49,880 bases of DNA from Planctomycetales bacterium. GTDB lineage: Bacteria > Planctomycetota > Planctomycetia > Isosphaerales > Isosphaeraceae. Shown piece after piece: positions 41,726 through 49,475 of the stretch. The stretch covers positions 1 to 49,880 of the forward strand of contig DAIDHX010000177.1 in NCBI GenBank assembly GCA_027451885.1, written 5' to 3'. Position 1 is the stretch's first letter. Each line of letters begins with the position of its first letter. The notes under the pieces are model-generated. The model ran no database searches. It had not been told where the DNA came from and saw only the letters and a program-made list of their open reading frames with translations. A program made the position numbers and the translations under genes.

Positions 41726-42397
41726 CTAGCGCCCGCCAGCGCGCAGGCCGAACGACTGGCCGAGGTTGAGCCTGGGATCGGGCTCTTCCTTGCGCGTTTT
41801 TTGCATCTGAAGGATCACGGCCTCGCCCAGCGTCCTGGGCGTGGGCGTGGGCGTGGCGGCCGCGGGAGGCGTTGGGCTCGTCTGGTGCGCGCCCATTGTG
41901 CCGGCCACGCCCCCTTGATTCTGCGATCGCACGAAGTGGGCGAATTCCGGCTTCGCGAGCTGCGTCGACACGAATTCTCCCACGGACTGGAAGGTCGGCG
42001 TGCGCACGCTGAAGGAATCGCCCTGGGTTTCCACCATGAACTCGTGGCGGAACAGCCTGGTGAGCTGCTCAGCGCCGCCAGGCACGAGCGGCTGGGACGA
42101 CAGGGCCCGGGAAAGCTCCCCCTCGAGTGCGTAGCGTTTGGCGCGATCCTCGATCGCCGCGATCCGAGCCCGCTCCGCCTGGAGCTCGCGCTCCGATTGA
42201 TCGCGGAGCATCTTGAGCGCGTTTTCCACCTCGCCCTTCTGGGCCAGGATCTTGGCTTGCTCCTCGCGTACCGAGGCTTCGCGCCCCCGCTGCTCAACCT
42301 CGACCTGCCGCAGCCGCTCCTGCGCGGCCGTGAGCGTCTGCAAATGATCGAGCGGAATCGTCACTGTCGGTGTCTGCGGAATCGGTTCATCTGCCAT
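41726..42397 (-). CDS. Coiled-coil scaffold protein candidate
   Basis: 223 residues from the ATG at 42397, with GAGGAG six bases before. Residues about 15-95 are a long charged coiled coil (QTLTAAQERLRQVEVEQRG, LKMLRDQSERELQAERARIA). The middle is FQSVGEFVSTQLAKPEFAHF, and a Thr/Pro-rich stretch (SPTPPAAATPTPTPRT) follows. Located between portal and major capsid, the normal scaffold slot. No protease motif (no Ser-His pair pattern) is visible, so head maturation may rely on another enzyme. Confidence 0.7.
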   Translation of the reverse strand: MADEPIPQTPTVTIPLDHLQTLTAAQERLRQVEVEQRGREASVREEQAKILAQKGEVENALKMLRDQSERELQAERARIAAIEDRAKRYALEGELSRALSSQPLVPGGAEQLTRLFRHEFMVETQGDSFSVRTPTFQSVGEFVSTQLAKPEFAHFVRSQNQGGVAGTMGAHQTSPTPPAAATPTPTPRTLGEAVILQMQKTRKEEPDPRLNLGQSFGLRAGGR

Positions 42398-42437
42398 GAG
42401 AAACTCCTCTAGGAACAAAGGCGCTCCGCCCAGGTGG

Positions 42438-44282
42438 TCAGAACGCCGTCGGCACCATGTTCGAAACCTGGGTCGCACCCGACACGCCCGTCGGATCATC
42501 CCCGGCGTCGAGCTCATCCGAGCCCGGGCCCTCGAGCGCCTCGGTCGAATCGCTTATTCCCGGAACCGGGAGATCCGTCTGAGGCTCGCGGATCTTCGCC
42601 TTGTAGGCGAGCGCTGCTTCGATCTCGCGGTCGAGCCGGGCGTAATCCGCGTCTGAAAGACCGACAAGCGCCTGCCGGGTGATCGCTTGCAAAAGCTCGC
42701 GTTCCACCTCGGGTGCAAGCCCTGCTCCCGCCAAAACGCGCTGGATGAGCAAGGTCGCCTGCGCCAGATCTTCCGCTCCCTGGAGCTCGAATCGCGCGGG
42801 GTAGATCACCCTGAGCGAATCACGATCCTCGGGATCGATCGCCTTGCCGCGGAGCACAAGCAGGGCGTATTCAGCGAGCATCCGCTCGGCCTTGGCAAGG
42901 CTCTTGGCGATCGCGCCCAGCAGCTTGTGGCCGGTCGTCGCGTCGATCTGCTTCGATACCCCCGACTGCACGACCACCCCCGCGCCGTGGTATCCCGCCG
43001 GCTTCGTGAGGCACGCCCGGCGGTCCTTGGCGTCGAGGATGTCCAGCTTGTTGCGGCGGATCGACTCGGCGGGATCCTTGGAGGGTGAAACGAATTCCCA
43101 TCCCTCGTAACTCCCGTTTTCGGGATTTTTCTTTTTGGGAAGAATGTATCCGGGACCGACAGAAACGGTATTGTCGGCCTTGCAAAAGTCTTCCGCGCCC
43201 GAGAGAAATGGGTGCGCCTGGAGGGTGTCTGACAGAATGAGCTCGCTGTCTCGGTTGTAGAATTCGCGCTGGAGCTCCGCGATGCCCTCATAACGGCTCT
43301 TGCCCACGTGGGGCGCCCGGTGCTTGGGCTGGTCGACGAGGCGCACGATGGGAACTCGGCCGTAGACGTGGGGATTGCGGGCGAGAATTGTGCCGCCGTC
43401 GAAGCTGAAGAGAATCGACTCCTGGCTGTTCCAGTAACGGAAGCGGACATAATCCCTGCGCCAGGCGGTGGCGACGTCGTTATCCTCATCGGGGTCGATG
43501 GCGCGGCCGTCATCATGATGGTCGACGCGCTCCGCGGGATCGACGTATTCACGCACCAGGCACTCGGTGTAGCGGCCGGCGGGGTCGACTTTCCACCAGA
43601 GCATGTTCTGGGGCAGGATGAACGAGGCCACGCAACGATCGAGACCGAGCCGCAGTTCGTCCGCGCGGGTGACGACGCGCTCGCCGGGCGGGGCCTGGGG
43701 ATGGTCCATGCAGACGTCGAGGCAGCCGAGCAAGAGCAACAAGGGTGCGACGTTGTCGCGCATCCAGTCGTCGACCGGTGTGCCGCGGCCGTCCACGTCG
43801 CGCCACCAGGCGACCAGATCGTCCGGGCCGTCTCTGCGCACTTCCTGGTCGTAAATCTTGGAGAGGTGGGCCTCAATCGCCTCGGCCACGAACTCGGGGA
43901 CCGGAGTGCGGCTGCGCCTGAGCTCGTAATCATCATCGAGCGCCGTGGCCGCTGGATCCGCACCTACCATGCCAGGGTAGGGGCCGTAGCCCACGTCCTG
44001 CGTGATGGCGTCGATCATCCCCGTGCCGCCGGCGTATCCCTGGTAAATCGAGGGAAATTGCTGCGGATCGGGATACTCGCGGCGATGCCGAAACAGGTTG
44101 CGGCAAGGAAGCCCGCGGCGGTCCGGGCCGTAGACCGCGTTGCGATACCGCTCGCCCCCTTCGAATGAATCGAGCAACCAGCGCCAGCGCACCTGGTGCT
44201 CGAGCCACTCCACGTGGCGGCGGTTCACCAGATTGCGGCCTTCGATCTGGGCGATCGTGTTCCGCTCAGCTTTTGCAGCCAT
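42438..44282 (-). CDS. Portal protein
   Basis: 614 residues. Located between terminase and scaffold/capsid. Features: long helical N-terminal part (NRRHVEWLEHQVRWRWLLDS), a region with VPEFVAEAIEAHLSKIYDQE, a DNWMRDNVAPLL-like stem helix (DDWMRDNVAPLLLLLGCLDV), RFRYWNSQESILFSFDGG wing, then LQREFYNRDSELILSDTLQA and the C-terminal crown region (ARFELQGAEDLAQATLLIQR, VERELLQAITRQALVGLSD). This is the order of elements in phage portals. The C terminus is acidic. Confidence 0.8.
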   Translation of the reverse strand: MAAKAERNTIAQIEGRNLVNRRHVEWLEHQVRWRWLLDSFEGGERYRNAVYGPDRRGLPCRNLFRHRREYPDPQQFPSIYQGYAGGTGMIDAITQDVGYGPYPGMVGADPAATALDDDYELRRSRTPVPEFVAEAIEAHLSKIYDQEVRRDGPDDLVAWWRDVDGRGTPVDDWMRDNVAPLLLLLGCLDVCMDHPQAPPGERVVTRADELRLGLDRCVASFILPQNMLWWKVDPAGRYTECLVREYVDPAERVDHHDDGRAIDPDEDNDVATAWRRDYVRFRYWNSQESILFSFDGGTILARNPHVYGRVPIVRLVDQPKHRAPHVGKSRYEGIAELQREFYNRDSELILSDTLQAHPFLSGAEDFCKADNTVSVGPGYILPKKKNPENGSYEGWEFVSPSKDPAESIRRNKLDILDAKDRRACLTKPAGYHGAGVVVQSGVSKQIDATTGHKLLGAIAKSLAKAERMLAEYALLVLRGKAIDPEDRDSLRVIYPARFELQGAEDLAQATLLIQRVLAGAGLAPEVERELLQAITRQALVGLSDADYARLDREIEAALAYKAKIREPQTDLPVPGISDSTEALEGPGSDELDAGDDPTGVSGATQVSNMVPTAF

Positions 44283-44336
44283 GAAAAAAGCCTCTTGACT
44301 TGCCCGCGGAGCGTACGCCCCATTTGAGATTGCGTG

Positions 44337-44450
44337 CTAGTTCATGCCTTGAAATGTAACGAAGACCGATTCCACAAGCTGCATCGACAGCGGGATCAGA
44401 ATCGCGATCGCGAGCAGCAAGAGGATGAGGTCAATCCAAGAATAACGCAT
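44337..44450 (-). CDS. Tiny single-span membrane protein
   Basis: 37 residues: MRYSWIDLILLLLAIAILI then PLSMQLVESVFVTFQG. One transmembrane helix. A longer reading from 44531 gives 64 residues. It sits between terminase and portal and has no known match; small hydrophobic proteins in phages are often lysis or superinfection accessories. The gene call is weak because the ribosome site is poor. Confidence 0.35.
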   Translation of the reverse strand: MRYSWIDLILLLLAIAILIPLSMQLVESVFVTFQGMN

Positions 44451-44478
44451 AAAACCAACTTTCGTGAAAAAATTTGGA

Positions 44479-44658
44479 TTAGTGCCTGGTAAACGAAGGG
44501 GCGAAATATTCGATTGTGCGGATGATTTCACAGGCGCGGAGGACGGCCTGGCGGATGATGGCGAAGCGGAGATAGGGTTCGGCGGCGTGGACCGCGAGCG
44601 GCCCGAATAGTGCGGCGAGCATGGCCGCGATCAGGAGTCCGATGGCGAAGGGTCGCAC
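44479..44658 (-). CDS. Small membrane protein
   Basis: 59 residues from a GTG at 44658: VRPFAIGLLIAAMLAALFGP then LAVHAAEPYLRF and a basic C-terminal helix (IIRQAVLRACEIIRTIEYF). Looks like a signal peptide with an AxA site (HAA) or an N-terminal membrane anchor. It begins 23 bp after the terminase stop. No strong ribosome site. Confidence 0.4.
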   Translation of the reverse strand: MRPFAIGLLIAAMLAALFGPLAVHAAEPYLRFAIIRQAVLRACEIIRTIEYFAPSFTRH

Positions 44659-44681
44659 GGGTGGAAATGGAGTTTGAGGGC

Positions 44682-46238
44682 CTAGAACAGGGAGCCGGCG
44701 CGAACTCTTCGGAATGCCGGCTGTGGCCGCCGACCCTCGGGGAATTCGAGCTTGAGACCGCCGCACAGGGGGTCGATCAGGTCTTCGTAGGGGTGTTGGG
44801 GATCGGCGGGGTGGTCGATCCACTGGGTGCCTTGCCTCGCCCGGAGGTAGGAGGAGAAGGCGGTGGTCAGGTGCTTGCAGCGCGGGTGAATGGTGAGGTG
44901 GACGGAGCCATCGGCTGAGCGTAAGAGGGCCTCGACGAGCTGGAGTCCGTCGTTTTTCTTGCCCATCGGCCAGCTTTCGAGCCCTGCGCGTCCGCGCAGG
45001 CCCGCGCGTTCGAATTCACCGCGCACCGTGGGGCCGACCGCCGTCCGCTGGTTGCCGGCTGGGTCGATCGACACCCGCTGGTTTTCCACGCCGATCCCGC
45101 ACAGCGAGGCCGATCGCGCCACGATGGCTCTGGCGTTCGCCTCGGCCGACATGCCTTCTGAGTAATAATCTGCAAACACATTCACATGATAGCCAGTGCC
45201 ATCGAGGCGAGGGCGGGTTTGAAACCAGACTGCGCCGGTGTGCACGCCGGGATCGACGGCCAGGTGATAGGGCCGTCCGGGGTTGTATTCGGCGGAGAAG
45301 TTCACGTGCAAGGGTTCGTCGAACGCGGTGAACCAGACGCCCGCGGCGCGGGGGCGGAGGCAGAGATAATCGCTTTCGAAGACGCGCTGGCTGACCGACT
45401 TTGATTTCTGGATCAGGCTGTCGATGGAGTAGTGCCCCGCCGACCGTTTGGCCCTGGGAAGGCCAGAGGGGTGGGAGTCGCGGTCGGCGTGGCACCAGGA
45501 ATGGATCGGGCATTGCGGGCAGTTCTCGAGCTTTGGGCCGCTCCGCTCCTCGGGGCAGCGCTCGAGGGTCTCGAACACGCAGAAGGTGTCGACCGGAAAT
45601 GCACCCGCTCGGCCGCGATCCATCAGTTCCGCCATCGGCCCGGCGGTGCGGTGCCAGGTCGATGTCATGAGAATGGACGATTTGACGCCGCGGATTTCCA
45701 TGGCCATGCCGATTGCGCTTTCGCGGATGTCGGGATCGATCTCGTCGACCTCGTCGAGCTTGAGCGAGGGCACGTGCGGACCGCGGACGGAGGTAGGGCT
45801 GGCAGCGAGCATGGAAACCGAGCTGCCGTTTTTGTAGATGATCTCGTGGCGTAGGAGGCGTTCGATGGTATCCGCATCGCCGCCGAGCGACCCCGCGCCG
45901 TGAGAGACGGCGTCCTTCATCGCCTGGTAGATCTGCTCGGACTGGGCGAGCGAGCCGCCCAGGATGCGGGTCTGGTGCCGGGGGATGAAGCGGCTGGCAA
46001 GGTGGGTGTCGATGGCGGAGAGAAACGACTTGCCGCTGCCGCGCGGTCCGTGCCAAAGCGCGAGCGAGGGGCGCTCGAGCACCTGGCGCGCGAAGAGATC
46101 GAAGGGCGAGGCATGCCCCTGGCAGACCGCCGCGCGGGGGATTCGGATCCCCAGGTAGCGCTCGACCCAGAGCCAGAGATGATGCCTGGTCGCGGGGGGA
46201 AGCTCCCGCGCCCATTTATTCTCCGGTGTTCGATTCAT
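44682..46238 (-). CDS. Terminase large subunit
   Basis: 518 residues. Walker A GPRGSGKS at 64-71, Walker B LKLDEVDE with Asp162 and Glu163, and a coupling motif MTSTWHR soon after. A Cys-rich insert between ATPase and nuclease (about 217-250: CPEERSGPKLENCPQCPIHS then WCHAD) may bind zinc. The nuclease domain starts at HLAVDPGVHTGAVWF (about 327), with an RNase H-like Asp. It cuts and pumps DNA into the prohead. The start overlaps the small terminase candidate by 23 bp. Confidence 0.92.
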   Translation of the reverse strand: MNRTPENKWARELPPATRHHLWLWVERYLGIRIPRAAVCQGHASPFDLFARQVLERPSLALWHGPRGSGKSFLSAIDTHLASRFIPRHQTRILGGSLAQSEQIYQAMKDAVSHGAGSLGGDADTIERLLRHEIIYKNGSSVSMLAASPTSVRGPHVPSLKLDEVDEIDPDIRESAIGMAMEIRGVKSSILMTSTWHRTAGPMAELMDRGRAGAFPVDTFCVFETLERCPEERSGPKLENCPQCPIHSWCHADRDSHPSGLPRAKRSAGHYSIDSLIQKSKSVSQRVFESDYLCLRPRAAGVWFTAFDEPLHVNFSAEYNPGRPYHLAVDPGVHTGAVWFQTRPRLDGTGYHVNVFADYYSEGMSAEANARAIVARSASLCGIGVENQRVSIDPAGNQRTAVGPTVRGEFERAGLRGRAGLESWPMGKKNDGLQLVEALLRSADGSVHLTIHPRCKHLTTAFSSYLRARQGTQWIDHPADPQHPYEDLIDPLCGGLKLEFPEGRRPQPAFRRVRAGSLF

Positions 46239-46623
46239 GTTCGCCGCTCGATTCCAGATAGCGCACGGCCGCGTTGTGATCGTAGCCGTGTGGAGGCCCG
46301 GCCTCGCGTGCGAGGCTCAAATCCGTGCGATTGAGGATCTCTTGCAGGGCCCGGAAATTGCCGCCGATCGCGGCGCCGATCAGGCTTTTGACGATGCGCT
46401 CCGCGTTCGTTTCGCCGGAATCTGTGTCGACGACGGCGAGCTCGAGCTCGAGCAGCTTTGCGAAATCGACGGGCTGCTCTCCGAGCAGAGTGCGCTGGGG
46501 CACGCGCTGTACCGCGTCGTGCTGCTCGGCTGCATAAATGGGAGCCGTTTCCCGAGACCCGTTCAATGCGGGAAGACCGGGTTTGCAAACATGCAGAGTT
46601 CTTGAGTCGTTGAGTTCGAGCAT
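46216..46623 (-). CDS. Terminase small subunit candidate
   Basis: 135 residues, with GGGAGA upstream. The C-terminal part contains ETNAERIVKSLIGAAIGGNF then RALQEILNRTD, a pattern found in small terminase-like or DUF5681 proteins. It overlaps the start of the large subunit and is coupled to it. Would recognise the phage packaging site. Confidence 0.65.
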   Translation of the reverse strand: MLELNDSRTLHVCKPGLPALNGSRETAPIYAAEQHDAVQRVPQRTLLGEQPVDFAKLLELELAVVDTDSGETNAERIVKSLIGAAIGGNFRALQEILNRTDLSLAREAGPPHGYDHNAAVRYLESSGEHESNTGE

Positions 46624-46707
46624 GGAGATCTCCCCGATTGGGAGGGCGCGAGGCCCGGTGCGCCCGCCCCGAAGAGCAAGCGCACGGGCCCGGAACGAAC
46701 GCGGTGT

Positions 46708-46944
46708 CTAGCTCTGCCTGGCCGCGCTTTCGAGCACGCCGGTCGGCACCTTGGCCACGGCATGCCGCAGCCCCGCCACGCTGGCGCCGCCGAAGAGCAG
46801 GGTGAGCGCCTGGAAGATCGTCGAGATCCCCTCGCTGTAGTTCTTCGAGAGCAACATGCCGATCCCCGAAACCACGGTGAGGATCACCGCGGAGTAGGTT
46901 TTGTAGCCGTTGATCACATCCAGCAAAATGGTCACGATGGACAT
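46708..46944 (-). CDS. Holin-like membrane protein
   Basis: 78 residues from the ATG at 46944 with AAGGGA upstream. Two hydrophobic helices: YKTYSAVILTVVSGIGMLLS and IFQALTLLFGGASVAGLRHA, a short loop between them, and a basic/polar C terminus. This matches class-II-like holins. Lies next to the membrane/coiled-coil genes and the peptidase, so a lysis role is likely. Confidence 0.65.
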   Translation of the reverse strand: MSIVTILLDVINGYKTYSAVILTVVSGIGMLLSKNYSEGISTIFQALTLLFGGASVAGLRHAVAKVPTGVLESAARQS

Positions 46945-46988
46945 CGTATTTCCCTTCACGTAAAGGTTCGCCCGCCGACGCCGGCGGT

Positions 46989-47312
46989 TCAGGGTTTCTC
47001 CGCGGAGTAGTTCCGCGGATCCGGTTGGCCCTTGAACAGAGTCTCGAGCCGCTCGAGGGACTCGAGGATCGACTTCTGGGCTCGGTCGGCTTCTTCTTCC
47101 TGGGCCTTCAGACGCACGAGATCATTCCTGCGCTCGCGGAGGCGGTCGGTCTCGCTATCCCGGATCATCAAGTGGAGTGATCGCTGGCCGTCAAGGACTG
47201 CCTGCGAGTCCTCGTCCTTGCGGGACTGTCGGACGAGCGAAGCGGTCACGGCGATGGTGAGGAGGACCGCCGCGGCCACAAGTAAAACGCGCCCACGATT
47301 GGCCATGGTCAT
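46989..47312 (-). CDS. Membrane-anchored coiled-coil protein, spanin-like
   Basis: 107 residues; one N-terminal membrane helix (VLLVAAAVLLTIAVTASLV) then a long charged coiled coil (about 45-95: SETDRLRERRNDLVRLKAQE, KSILESLERLETLFKG). The ATG overlaps the stop of the next upstream gene (ATGA). This is the layout of an inner-membrane spanin (i-spanin), but no partner lipoprotein with a lipobox is seen in the window. Confidence 0.5.
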   Translation of the reverse strand: MTMANRGRVLLVAAAVLLTIAVTASLVRQSRKDEDSQAVLDGQRSLHLMIRDSETDRLRERRNDLVRLKAQEEEADRAQKSILESLERLETLFKGQPDPRNYSAEKP

Positions 47313-47803
47313 GGCGAATCACCCTCGGAGCGCCGTTGCGGCACCGCATTGGCGCGTTCATGATTGCTCTTGAGGACGGCATCCAGGGCTCGCAGGGCCA
47401 TGCGAAGCGTGTCCAGGGTCGTCTCGATCCCCCCGATCGTGAACCTCGACCCTTCGAGCGACTTTTCGATCGTCTTCATGGTTGCGACGGCTTCCTTGAG
47501 CATCGCGTTCTGAGTTTCGGTAAGGTGAAGGACCTGTTCGCGGAATTGAGCGAGGGCATGCTCTCTGCGCTCGGCGAGCCGGTCGATCTCGTTCTGGTAT
47601 GTGTTTTGCGACAGCGCATGGAACGAGCGAAATTCGCTGAGGACGCGTTTTTGGTCGTCACCGTGGTCGCGGAGAAACGCGAGGAAGTAATACGTGACGA
47701 CGACAGCCGCACCCGCGGCCGACAGCGAGCTCACGAGACTTGAGAGCGGGAGCTCGAGGCCCATGTCGGCGCCGGCTTGAGCAAAAATGAGGGCGATCAC
47801 CAT
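47309..47803 (-). CDS. Membrane/coiled-coil protein, paralogue A
   Basis: 164 residues, with GGGAGG before the ATG. Opening MVIALIFAQAGADMG, then a membrane helix SSLSAAGAAVVVTYYFLAFL, and a coiled coil (about 50-150) with LAERREHALAQFREQVLHL and LDTLRMALRALDAVL. It is the same length and plan as the gene at 47888-48382: the membrane segment differs in only a few places (AAGAAV-VTYYFL), so the two arose by tandem duplication. Function unknown; host-envelope control is a reasonable guess. Confidence 0.7.
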   Translation of the reverse strand: MVIALIFAQAGADMGLELPLSSLVSSLSAAGAAVVVTYYFLAFLRDHGDDQKRVLSEFRSFHALSQNTYQNEIDRLAERREHALAQFREQVLHLTETQNAMLKEAVATMKTIEKSLEGSRFTIGGIETTLDTLRMALRALDAVLKSNHERANAVPQRRSEGDSP

Positions 47804-47887
47804 GAGCCTCCCTTCGAGCCGGGGGAACGCCCTGATCGCTCCTGCCGACGAATCCCGTATAGAAAACCTCTCTTGTTGCGGCCGATC

Positions 47888-48382
47888 TCATTCGTGCAAG
47901 CGAGGCGTTGTACCGCGCTTCCGCTTGGTGGAGATCCGGCCAACCACCTGTTCGATGCTCCCCATCGCCGCCCCCAGATTGTTCATGGTTTTCTCGATTC
48001 CGCGGATGGTTTCAGTCGAGGCGTCAAGCGTGCGCTCGACTGACTTCATTGCTGTTGAGGCGTCGCGCAAAAGCGCGCCCTGCGATTCGGTGATCCTTCC
48101 CACCTGGTCCTGAAACGCGCGCTGGGATTGCTCCTGGCGGTCGGTCAGGCGGTCGAGCTGCTCCTGGAATTTGCGTTGGGATTCCGCGTGATAGTCCTTG
48201 AAATCCTGGAAGAGCCGTCCCTGCTTTTCCGCCTGGTCCTTGAGAAAACCGAGGAAATAGTAAGTGACCGCAACCGCTGCGCCGGCTGCGCCCAGCGAAC
48301 CCACCAGGCTCGTGATCGACGCCGACACATTGGCTGCGTCGGGCGTTTGAGCCTGGGCGAAAAGGAGCAGGGGTTCGATCAT
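47888..48382 (-). CDS. Membrane/coiled-coil protein, paralogue B
   Basis: 164 residues. Opening MIEPLLLFAQAQTPDAANVS, then membrane helix SLGAAGAAVAVTYYFLGFL, then long coiled coil including QEQLDRLTDRQEQSQRAFQD and GIEKTMNNLGAAMGSIEQVV. Paralogue of the gene at 47309-47803, 84 bp further along. The coiled coils have diverged much more than the membrane helices, so the membrane segment is under stronger constraint. Confidence 0.7.
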   Translation of the reverse strand: MIEPLLLFAQAQTPDAANVSASITSLVGSLGAAGAAVAVTYYFLGFLKDQAEKQGRLFQDFKDYHAESQRKFQEQLDRLTDRQEQSQRAFQDQVGRITESQGALLRDASTAMKSVERTLDASTETIRGIEKTMNNLGAAMGSIEQVVGRISTKRKRGTTPRLHE

Positions 48383-48436
48383 GGTGAAAGGCCGAGGTAC
48401 GAGGAAAACGGGCGGAACAAGGCGGACGACGTGAGC

Positions 48437-49336
48437 TCAGGCGGCGGAATCGTATTTCCACGCGGGAGGGAGCGCGCGTTTTTCGAATCCGGGAGTGCGT
48501 GAGAGCGCCCAGGAATCTCCCTCGGCGAGCATGGCCTCGACGGTTTTCTGGTCGACCCAGAAGGAGTAGGAGGGCTGAGCGAGCACGGTTGGTCCATCGG
48601 GCACGTTGGGGCCCCAGCTCTGGAGCACGCAGGCGCCGGGCCGGTCAAACCGCATGCCCACGAAGACCATGCAATGCCCCCAGGTGCCCTGCTGATCGCA
48701 GAAGCCCTGGGCGTCGCGGGTCATCGTGAAGCCCTGGTTGCAGCAAACCGTGGTGGGATAGCCGTTCGCGAGCGCTGCCTGAAGCTCGTCCCAGGTCGAC
48801 ACGGCGGCCGCGCCGCCAAGCTTGAAGGGAGCCGCCTCGGCAACCACTGCGCTCGGCGGCCCCGTGAGTCCCCATTCCTTGGCGCGCTGGCCTGAGTAAA
48901 CGCCCTCCGGCCCGAGCATCTTGCGGCTCACCATGCCCATCGTGGTCATGGCCTTCACCGCGGCCGAACCGTATGATCCATCGCTCCTGCCCAGGATTCC
49001 GGCCACCTCGCGGGACGCCGCGTAAATGAACTCGGTGTCGGTCTCCTGGTAGACATACGGCTGCCCCAGGCTGATCTCAATGCACTGGAGCAAGTCGTTG
49101 CCGTGGCCGTGCCCGAAGCCGACGCAGTCGCCGATTCGTTGCGCGGGATACTGCGGGTCGCTGCCGAGCACCTCGCGATACGCCTTGTAGGGGAGGATCG
49201 GCTCGGTGGGCGCGGGTCCCTCGAACAAATGAGGCGCAAGGGCGCGCAGGCTGGGGAAATCGGCGGCGTGCCGTTTCTGCGTTTCATCCGCACCCAGCCA
49301 GCCGCAGAGAGGAACATGAAACAAAGGATCGCTCAT
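48437..49336 (-). CDS. Papain-like cysteine peptidase, lysis or entry protein candidate
   Basis: 299 residues from the ATG at 49336 with AGGTGA upstream. Papain-type layout: QRIGDCVGFGHGHGN with Gln66 and Cys71 as oxyanion/nucleophile pair, GTWGHCMVFVGMRF with His221, then CVLQSWGP where papains usually have NSWG. No signal peptide. Likely cleaves peptide bonds in host cell-wall or in phage proteins; its place next to the holin-like gene suggests endolysin, but planctomycetes have a thin or unusual wall, so entry or maturation is possible. Confidence 0.65.
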   Translation of the reverse strand: MSDPLFHVPLCGWLGADETQKRHAADFPSLRALAPHLFEGPAPTEPILPYKAYREVLGSDPQYPAQRIGDCVGFGHGHGNDLLQCIEISLGQPYVYQETDTEFIYAASREVAGILGRSDGSYGSAAVKAMTTMGMVSRKMLGPEGVYSGQRAKEWGLTGPPSAVVAEAAPFKLGGAAAVSTWDELQAALANGYPTTVCCNQGFTMTRDAQGFCDQQGTWGHCMVFVGMRFDRPGACVLQSWGPNVPDGPTVLAQPSYSFWVDQKTVEAMLAEGDSWALSRTPGFEKRALPPAWKYDSAA

Positions 49337-49475
49337 GGTGTCACCTGAAGAAGTGAATCGTGATCGATGCATCCTGGGCGTGCGATGCGAATCCCCATGC
49401 GCTCGAGCATTCTGGGGAGCGAGAGCGGCGGTTCAGGAAGTGGGGGGGGTCTGCCTGCGCCCGGGCGGGCGTGTC

